A stretch of 18,507 nucleotides of DNA, taken from contig CALGNW010000073.1 of assembly GCA_937958345.1 (NCBI GenBank), forward strand, positions 1-18,507. The letters are read 5' to 3'. This stretch comes from an uncultured Neomegalonema sp. Its GTDB lineage: Bacteria > Pseudomonadota > Alphaproteobacteria > Rhodobacterales > Rhodobacteraceae. The position numbers were made by a program, and so were the translations under genes. Numbering within the stretch: the stretch's first letter is position 1; the number at the start of each line of letters is the position of its first letter. The notes under the pieces are model-generated. The model searched no databases and was not told the DNA's origin. It saw only the letters and a list, made by a program, of their open reading frames with translations. Positions 13,061 to 18,507 of the stretch are shown here, in pieces.

Positions 13061-14011
13061 TCAGACAACATCCAGAACTTGCCGCAATGGCTCAAGGAAT
13101 TTCGCATTGGGCGGCTCGGATAGCCGCATAATCCGTTTGCCGGACGCAGAACCCAACTCGCCCTCGGAGATAACATCGCCGCCGTCTTCAAGAACCAACG
13201 GCATCCCGGCAATCGCCTTGCCCGGAATCGTAATCACGCTGCCGATATCAAGCCGCGAAATATCAGCAACACTCATCTTCTCGGTGTGCAAAATCCCGAT
13301 CGCGTCGAGTTCCATTTCCAGAACCGAGTCGCGCATGTGTTCGAACCAAGGGCCATTTGGCATCGAAATCGACTGCCCGCCCGAGGCGTTCGCCTTTGAC
13401 AATGCGTCAATTGTGGTCAGCGGCACATGCAATTCCAGCAGCCCGCTACGTTCGCCCTGTCCTAGTTGAACCCGCGTGCGCACGCATAAAACCTCTGCCG
13501 TCTCGACCGTCAGTTCCATCGTGTTTTTGGCATGCTTGATGTCAGACAAGCGCCACGCCGCTACCGTTCCCGCGCCCATAACATCGTTGCAGGTGGCCGA
13601 GAACGTCCCGATGACGTTTTCCGCCAGCCGCTTACAGAACCGGTCATCCAATTCTGTTGATGGCCGCGGTGCAGGCTCGGCGGTGGCCTCCGGTTCTCCG
13701 CCCAACATCACGTCAATCGTGTGAAAGACGAGGTTGGGATCGAAACAGACCTTGGCCGAATTCAACGTCCCGTTCAGTTCAATGAACCCGACAGTGGCAG
13801 GCTCTGCCAATGCGTCAACAGCATCACGGTAAGGTTCGACACCGACAGATTCCAATGTCACTGCCGTCTTGACCTTATACAGCCCGGCAAGCGACACCCC
13901 CAGATCAAGACAAATCTGATCCAGCATCGCAGGTGAAAACGCCGAGCGGGCACGCGCAGGCTGCCCCTTCGCCGCTTTCTTTCCAAGCACTGTGTCTGAC
14001 GCAGAGGTCAT
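13061..14011 (-). CDS. FliM/FliN-family flagellar motor switch protein
   Basis: 316 residues. The middle domain (about 25-200) has the FliM pattern: SPAMLDQICLDLGVSLAGLY, EPYRDAVDALAEPATVGFIE, then LVFHTIDVMLGG, which matches the FliM LxFxLVDxLFGG block. The C-terminal SpoA domain (about 228-295) has RDSVLEMELDAIGILHTEKM and DISRLDIGSVITIPG. FliM forms the C-ring that sets rotation direction. The usual N-terminal LSQxEIDALL CheY-binding motif is not seen; the N-terminus is instead a basic, Ala-rich stretch (GKKAAKGQPARAR). It may be a divergent rhodobacterial FliM whose switch input differs. The ATG at 14011 follows AAGGAAG at 3-4 nt. It lies 22 bp after flgI, as the last gene of the flagellar run. 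Family is confident; calling it FliM rather than a FliM/FliN paralogue is less so. Confidence 0.82.
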   Translation of the reverse strand: MTSASDTVLGKKAAKGQPARARSAFSPAMLDQICLDLGVSLAGLYKVKTAVTLESVGVEPYRDAVDALAEPATVGFIELNGTLNSAKVCFDPNLVFHTIDVMLGGEPEATAEPAPRPSTELDDRFCKRLAENVIGTFSATCNDVMGAGTVAAWRLSDIKHAKNTMELTVETAEVLCVRTRVQLGQGERSGLLELHVPLTTIDALSKANASGGQSISMPNGPWFEHMRDSVLEMELDAIGILHTEKMSVADISRLDIGSVITIPGKAIAGMPLVLEDGGDVISEGELGSASGKRIMRLSEPPNAKFLEPLRQVLDVV

Positions 14012-14033
14012 AAACTTCCTTTTCCCAACGCCG

Positions 14034-15149
14034 TTACTGAACGATCAGTTCGGCGTGGAGGGCCCCGGCAGTCTTGATGGATTTCAGGATGTCGATCATT
14101 CCGCGCGGACCAACGCCGAGCGCATTGAGGCCGTCAACCAGATCGGCAAGGGTCGCGGATTCCTGAACCAGCGCAAGCCGGCGTTCCCGCCCGTCATCGA
14201 CACCCAATCCGGTGCGCGGAACAATAATCGGATCAGCGTCGGAAAAGGGATTAGGCACGGCAACCTGCGGCGTCTCCTCAACCCTCACGGTCAGGCCGCC
14301 CTGAGAAACAGCAACGCTGGACAGACGCACATCCGCCCCGAGGACAATCGTACCCGAGCGTTGATCAATCACCACCCGCGCCTTTTGCGCGGCTGACACG
14401 CTCAGATTTTCGATCCTCGCCAACAAATGTGCAGGCGACGACGCCCCCAGCGCGTCCATTGATACTTCAACCGTACCGGCATCCAGCATCTTCGCCGCGC
14501 CGGACGTCGTCGCTCCGTTGATGACTTTTTCAATCCGCATTGCGGTCGTAAAATCAGGATCACGCAGCGCAAGGCGAATGCTGCGCATATCTGCGAAGTT
14601 AAAATCAATCTCACGCTCGACGCGCGCCCCGCCCGGCATCGTGCCGCTGGTCGGAACACCTTGTGTCACTTCGGCGGCGTCGCCGCCCGCGGTGAAACCA
14701 CCGGCGAGAATTGGACCCTGCGCGACGGCATAAACCGATCCGTCCGCTGCCTTTAGCGGTGTCATCACCAACGTCCCGCCCAACAGGCTTTTTGAATCAC
14801 CGATTGCCGACACGACAACATCAATACGCGAACCGGCGCGGGCAAAGGCTGGCAGGTCGGCGGTAATCAATACCGCCGCCACATTCTTGGGCCGGAACTG
14901 CTCGCCGTTGACGTTCACGCCAAGTTGCTGAAGCAGAGTCACCAGCGCCTCTTCGGTATAGGGCGAATTCCGCAGCCCGTCGCCCGTGCCGTTCAGACCG
15001 ACAACCAGACCGTATCCGACCAGATCGTTTCCGCGCACACCTTCGAACGCAACAATATCTTTAATCCGAACCTGCGTTTCGGCTGCGGCCATGGAAAAGG
15101 TCAGCGCAGCAACGATCACTGCCGTAAAGTACTTATGTAATTTGCGCAT
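14034..15149 (-). CDS. flgI: Flagellar basal-body P-ring protein FlgI
   Basis: 371 residues from the ATG at 15149, typical for FlgI. The N-terminus has a Sec signal peptide (MRKLHKYFTAVIVAALTFSM, then AAA before ETQVRIKD). The mature start contains the hallmark RGNDLVGYGLVVGLNGTGD. The rest matches FlgI to the end, where MIDILKSIKTAGALHAELIVQ is the family's C-terminus. It assembles the P ring around the rod in the peptidoglycan layer. An in-frame GTG 12 nt upstream (15161) would add MKVS; neither start has a strong ribosome-binding site, and the ATG gives the cleaner signal peptide. A GC hairpin lies just upstream, in the gap to flgL. It is followed by the FliM-like gene. Confidence 0.94.
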   Translation of the reverse strand: MRKLHKYFTAVIVAALTFSMAAAETQVRIKDIVAFEGVRGNDLVGYGLVVGLNGTGDGLRNSPYTEEALVTLLQQLGVNVNGEQFRPKNVAAVLITADLPAFARAGSRIDVVVSAIGDSKSLLGGTLVMTPLKAADGSVYAVAQGPILAGGFTAGGDAAEVTQGVPTSGTMPGGARVEREIDFNFADMRSIRLALRDPDFTTAMRIEKVINGATTSGAAKMLDAGTVEVSMDALGASSPAHLLARIENLSVSAAQKARVVIDQRSGTIVLGADVRLSSVAVSQGGLTVRVEETPQVAVPNPFSDADPIIVPRTGLGVDDGRERRLALVQESATLADLVDGLNALGVGPRGMIDILKSIKTAGALHAELIVQ

Positions 15150-15175
15150 TGAAACTTTCACTATGAATTCAGAGC

Positions 15176-15192
15176 GCCGGCGCTTCGCCGGC
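15176..15192 (-). other. Intercistronic stem-loop between flgL and flgI
   Basis: On the - strand, immediately after the flgL TAA, the sequence reads GCCGGCG-AAG-CGCCGGC: a perfect 7-bp, all-GC stem with a 3-nt loop. There is no T-tract, so it is not a standard terminator. It ends only about 15-27 nt before the possible flgI starts. It could stabilise the upstream mRNA, mark a processing site, or lower flgI translation relative to flgK/flgL. Confidence 0.5.
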
Positions 15193-16191
15193 TTATCTCA
15201 GGAAGTTCGTGAGCGAGAGACCGGCCAGCCGCGATGTGGTCAGATATGCCGCCTCCAGCTGAGACTCGAGCAACCGCATTTCTGTTGCAGCCTCTGCCTG
15301 ATCACGACCGGTCAGATCGTTCATCGCAATCCCGAGGGTGGCGATCTCGCCCTGATACGAACTCTGTGCAATCGCGATGCGCTCTTCACGCACGCCAAGG
15401 CTGGCTTGCAGGCCCACGACACCCTCAATCGCAGATCCTGCCGTACTGTTGCCCGCACTCAGGAATGCGCGCTTGTCACCGATAGTGTCCTCGTCTCCCG
15501 ACAACGCAATCAGCGCGAGGCTCTTGAGAGTATCGCGAACCGCTTGTTCATCGGCGCGCACCGCAGTCGATACACGCTCATCTTTGCTCAACTCAACAGC
15601 GGGCGCATCACCCGAGCCGCCCTGAAAGGCTGTCGTCGCAAAGCCGCCGGCAGGATCATCAAAATACGCATTAATCTGCGACAGCGCCGTCGCCGTATCC
15701 GGTGCTGCCGACACAACCGCCCGAAGCGCCGACATCATACTGTCCGCATCAATCAGCGGCGCTGTGCCGGAATCGCCGCCAAACATTTGGCGGCCCGCAA
15801 ACTTTCCGTTGAACCGATGCACCGCATCCGAGAACCCGGACTCGCCCAGCGATGCCGCCAGTCCCAACGCTTCTGGGGCCATTTCACTCAGGCCGAGGAT
15901 CGCCGCATTCTGCGCCTTGTCGATTTTCACGCGCACATCGTTAAAAGACGACTGAATCGTCTTTGCACGATTGCCCTCAAACCCCAAAACCCGCGAGCGG
16001 TCCTCCGCATAGGCGATAGACTCGGACAAGCGGTTGACCTTGGCGGTATCGCCACCGACTGCGCGACCGATATCGGAGGCACGGCCTGTGACGGCCTCGG
16101 TCCGTACCGAGTCCAACCGCTCGCGGATGGACGAGACGTTGTTTTGCAGCATCGTATGCGCACGAAGGGTTGGTGAGCCTATCGGTCCCAT
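15193..16191 (-). CDS. flgL: Flagellar hook-associated protein 3 (FlgL), flagellin-like
   Basis: 332 residues. The flagellin-type N-terminal helix begins MGPIGSPTLRAHTMLQNNVS and continues with SIRERLDSVRTEAVTGRASDIG. The C-terminal helix ends AATEMRLLESQLEAAYLTTSRL followed by AGLSLTNFLR, the usual FlgL/flagellin ending. The middle is Ala/Gly/Asp-rich and variable, as expected. FlgL joins the hook to the filament together with FlgK. No signal peptide is present, in line with export through the flagellar type III apparatus. It starts 3 nt after the flgK stop, with GGAG about 9 nt upstream inside the flgK end, so the two are translated together. A flagellin paralogue is the alternative, but the position next to flgK favours FlgL. 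Confidence 0.9.
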   Translation of the reverse strand: MGPIGSPTLRAHTMLQNNVSSIRERLDSVRTEAVTGRASDIGRAVGGDTAKVNRLSESIAYAEDRSRVLGFEGNRAKTIQSSFNDVRVKIDKAQNAAILGLSEMAPEALGLAASLGESGFSDAVHRFNGKFAGRQMFGGDSGTAPLIDADSMMSALRAVVSAAPDTATALSQINAYFDDPAGGFATTAFQGGSGDAPAVELSKDERVSTAVRADEQAVRDTLKSLALIALSGDEDTIGDKRAFLSAGNSTAGSAIEGVVGLQASLGVREERIAIAQSSYQGEIATLGIAMNDLTGRDQAEAATEMRLLESQLEAAYLTTSRLAGLSLTNFLR

Positions 16192-16194
16192 ATC

Positions 16195-17637
16195 TTAAAT
16201 CTCCAGCAGGCGTTGAACGAGACGATCGGCAACCTCAATGACCCGCGCATTCGCGGCATAGGCTTGTTCGATCAGAATGAGCTTTTGAACTTCACGGTCC
16301 AAGTCGACTCCGATGACGCCGGACTCGGCATCCTCCAGGCTTCGCAATCTGCCCTGCGACGTTGCGGCACGATCCTCCAGACCCTGCCCCCGCTGCTCAA
16401 ACAGCGACCCCAGCATGGCCGCAAATCCCGAAGCCGAATCCGGTGCCGACAAAGAACCGGGCGCAGGCCGCGCGTTTGTCATTGCGTCCAGCATCGCGGT
16501 AACGCGCTGACTGGCACTCACCGAACCGGGTGCAGACGCATCCAGACCGTCGCGAATACGCCAGACTTCGCCGCCTTGTCCCGGATCAACGCGCTCGTTG
16601 ACCGAAAGACGTCCCGCAAGACCCTGCACCGCACTCGTATCAAGCGCCGTGCCGCCATCGGTAAACATCCCTCTGCCATCCGCACCCGAGATCCCGCTGG
16701 CCTCAAACCGGCCCACAACATCTGCGGCGAGCGCATCAACCTCAACCTGCGCGGCGACCGCAATACCGTCGCGAACCTCAAACAGTCCGGCAATTTTACC
16801 GCCCGTCAGGGCTTGTGTCCCTTCGCCGGGGGCGAGTTGCGTGCCGTTCACCTCCAGCCCCGACAGCGGTCCGACACCATTCCGGAAATCCATTTCAGAC
16901 GTGATGATCGGAGATCGCGTAAACGACAACTCCTGCGCCTTTCCGTCCAGCATCGTCACGCCGGTATCAGTCAGAATAGCAAGCTGGCCGTGGTCGCGTT
17001 TCATCGTTCGGATCGGGATATGCTGCGCGATAATATCAATCTGGTCATCACGCGCCTGCTCGAACGAGGCCGCGCTGCGATTGCCAACCTGCGCATAGCT
17101 GATCTCGCCGTTCAGTTTCTCGATTTGCTTCAGCGCCGCGTTTACATCCGACACGGCGGACGAAATCTCGGCATCGGCATCGACGCGGAAAGTCGAAAGC
17201 GCATCGCTCACATTGTTAAAGCCCGTCGCAACATCACCCGCCGCCGCGACCGCCCGTTCCTGAAGCGCGGACGACTCCGGTGCCTCGGATACAGAGCGCA
17301 GATTGTTTTCTAACGCTGACAGACGATTGAACAGCGACGATGATCCGTTAAACAGATCAGCAACGCTTCGGGCGGCTTCGGCCTGCGCTGTGTCAGCGCC
17401 CGCCTGTGCTTCTGCACCCCGCCGCCCGGCGGTGAGTTGGGGATCGGTTGTCCGCTCGGTCGGTCCGACCATCACACCTCCGCCGCGACCATGAACGACC
17501 TGATGGCTCGTCAACACGCGCTGTGTTGCATACCCTTCGGTCGAGGCATTCGCGATATTGTTGGACGCAACTTCGGCCCGCCGCGTTGCCGCGGACATGC
17601 CAGAGACTGCGTTCGATAGTGCGCCACCGATGCTCAT
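16195..17637 (-). CDS. flgK: Flagellar hook-associated protein 1 (FlgK)
   Basis: 480 residues. The N-terminal rod/hook domain reads MSIGGALSNAVSGMSAATRR then AEVASNNIANASTEGYATQRV, with the flagellar SNNIANAST motif. The C-terminal domain ends DLDREVQKLILIEQAYAANARVIEVADRLVQRLLEI, where the conserved QxAYxAN-like segment of axial proteins appears. The length is on the short side for FlgK but within its range in Rhodobacterales. FlgK is the first hook-filament junction protein. GGGGAG stands 6 nt before the ATG at 17637. It follows flgE after 24 bp and is followed by flgL after 3 nt, so a single flgE-flgK-flgL-flgI-switch transcript is likely. Confidence 0.94.
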   Translation of the reverse strand: MSIGGALSNAVSGMSAATRRAEVASNNIANASTEGYATQRVLTSHQVVHGRGGGVMVGPTERTTDPQLTAGRRGAEAQAGADTAQAEAARSVADLFNGSSSLFNRLSALENNLRSVSEAPESSALQERAVAAAGDVATGFNNVSDALSTFRVDADAEISSAVSDVNAALKQIEKLNGEISYAQVGNRSAASFEQARDDQIDIIAQHIPIRTMKRDHGQLAILTDTGVTMLDGKAQELSFTRSPIITSEMDFRNGVGPLSGLEVNGTQLAPGEGTQALTGGKIAGLFEVRDGIAVAAQVEVDALAADVVGRFEASGISGADGRGMFTDGGTALDTSAVQGLAGRLSVNERVDPGQGGEVWRIRDGLDASAPGSVSASQRVTAMLDAMTNARPAPGSLSAPDSASGFAAMLGSLFEQRGQGLEDRAATSQGRLRSLEDAESGVIGVDLDREVQKLILIEQAYAANARVIEVADRLVQRLLEI

Positions 17638-17661
17638 GGATCGCTCCCCGTTAAGTTAAAA

Positions 17662-18507
17662 TTACCGCTTCAGGTTTGTCGTTTCCTGAAGCATCTCATC
17701 GACCGTCTGAACCACCTTCGCGTTCGACGAATACGCACGCTGGGTCTCGATCAGTTGCGTCAGTTCTTCGGTGATGTCCGTCGTGCTTTCTTCAAGCGTA
17801 TATCCCGTCAGCGTACCGGTCGGCCCGGACCCGGAATCCCAGAAATAGAAAGGACCGCTGCTGTTCGAAATCTGATAAGTCTGTCCATCCTGAGGAACCA
17901 ATCCTTCGGGGTTTGAAACATCCGCCACAGGGATCTGGAACAATGCACGGCGATAGCCCGTATCGTAAATCCCCTCAAGGATACCGCCATCCGTCATTTC
18001 GACCCGCTCAATAAAGCCGAGGCTCGATCCGTTTTTAGTCAGACTGACGGGCGCGAAGGCGCTGGCATATTGTGTCAGGTTACCGGACGTTCCGGGCGCG
18101 CCGATGCCAATTTCAATCGGACCCGCCGCGCCGCTCACCGTGATCGTTCCGTTCGCCGCATCATAGACGCCGGTGGTCGCCGACACAGTTGAGATGCCGC
18201 CCGCATTCGGATTGACCGAGTCAAACGTCAGCTGCAAATCACCAACAACGCTGCCATTGCTCGAATCCGTCAGGGTCATACCCCAACTGTTCAGCGCCGG
18301 ATCAACAGACGTATATTGAATATCCAGAGAATTGCTGTTGCCGAGCGCATCAAAATACTCGAGCGTCATGTTAAAGTTCTCGCCCGCCACCGCATTATGG
18401 GGCAGGTTGACCGCCATCTCCGCCTCGGTCGTCGGGTTTGGTGCAAAATCAAAACCGTTCAGACGCACAGGTTCCAGATCCGCACCGCTCTCGCGGCTGA
18501 CCGCACC
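17662..18507 (-). CDS. flgE: Flagellar hook protein FlgE, C-terminal part
   Basis: The frame stays open to the right edge of the window, giving 281 residues; the N-terminus lies outside. The segment NMTLEYFDALGNSNSLDIQYT matches the FlgE D2 block (xYDSLGxxxxLxxxF). The C-terminus ITEELTQLIETQRAYSSNAKVVQTVDEMLQETTNL is the conserved axial-protein helix, with QRAYxxNAKV. The long Gly/Ser/Thr-rich middle (NGSSLGFIERVEMTDGGILEG...) contains the FlgE/FlgF/FlgG middle domain. It polymerises into the hook. FlgF and FlgG share the ends, but the FlgE-type D2 domain and the position directly before flgK support FlgE. It is the most upstream visible gene of the - strand flagellar operon. Confidence 0.9.
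   Translation of the reverse strand, partial: GAVSRESGADLEPVRLNGFDFAPNPTTEAEMAVNLPHNAVAGENFNMTLEYFDALGNSNSLDIQYTSVDPALNSWGMTLTDSSNGSVVGDLQLTFDSVNPNAGGISTVSATTGVYDAANGTITVSGAAGPIEIGIGAPGTSGNLTQYASAFAPVSLTKNGSSLGFIERVEMTDGGILEGIYDTGYRRALFQIPVADVSNPEGLVPQDGQTYQISNSSGPFYFWDSGSGPTGTLTGYTLEESTTDITEELTQLIETQRAYSSNAKVVQTVDEMLQETTNLKR

Noticed and set aside
14986..17313. Two long + strand open frames (14986-16176 and 16213-17313) opposite flgL and flgK.
   Set aside because: Both give Arg/His-rich translations without motifs; flgL and flgK on the other strand have conserved termini and good ribosome-binding sites.

Overview
The window looks like a piece of an alphaproteobacterial chromosome, most likely from the Roseobacter group (Rhodobacterales). 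It is GC-rich and tightly packed, has short intergenic gaps and several 4-nt start/stop overlaps, and its urate-catabolism and flagellar proteins resemble those of marine Rhodobacteraceae. The placement is inferred from protein character and gene order, without any database search. No tRNA, rRNA, CRISPR array, insertion sequence, integrase or phage gene was found.

Region 1 (1-2904, + strand) is a short catabolic run. It holds the C-terminal end of an M24 (Xaa-Pro peptidase/creatinase-fold) protein whose visible metal ligands appear lost, an orphan sarcosine-oxidase-beta-like flavoprotein, and an M20D amidohydrolase with an intact metal site. Region 2 (2919-6130) encodes a CoA-dependent module. 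A CaiB/BaiF-type CoA-transferase and an acyl-CoA dehydrogenase are coupled on the - strand, and an enoyl-CoA hydratase diverges from them on the + strand. The substrates of regions 1 and 2 cannot be named from the sequence.

Region 3 (about 6141-13032) is a urate-to-glyoxylate gene set. On the - strand, in transcription order, are a fused allantoinase (PuuE)/OHCU decarboxylase, (S)-ureidoglycine aminohydrolase (AllE), ureidoglycolate lyase (AllA) and an NCS2 purine permease, closed by a clear intrinsic terminator. Divergent from this operon is uraH (5-hydroxyisourate hydrolase). Convergent with uraH is a LysR-type regulator, which is itself divergent from puuD, a membrane-bound cytochrome-c urate oxidase. 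The implied route is: urate import by NCS2; urate to 5-hydroxyisourate (PuuD); to OHCU (UraH); to (S)-allantoin (UraD domain); to allantoate (PuuE domain); [allantoate to (S)-ureidoglycine: no enzyme here]; to (S)-ureidoglycolate (AllE); to glyoxylate plus urea (AllA). Two inverted repeats in the divergent intergenic regions are operator candidates.

Region 4 (13061-18507, - strand) is the end of a flagellar cluster: flgE (truncated by the window edge), flgK, flgL, flgI and a FliM/FliN-family switch protein, closely spaced as one operon. It converges on puuD with a 28-bp gap. I found no wholly new system. The most notable points are the unexplained M24/SoxB-like/M20D set, the missing allantoate step, the acyl-CoA dehydrogenase with a relocated catalytic base, the FliM-like protein without the usual CheY-binding N-terminus, and the operator-like repeats.
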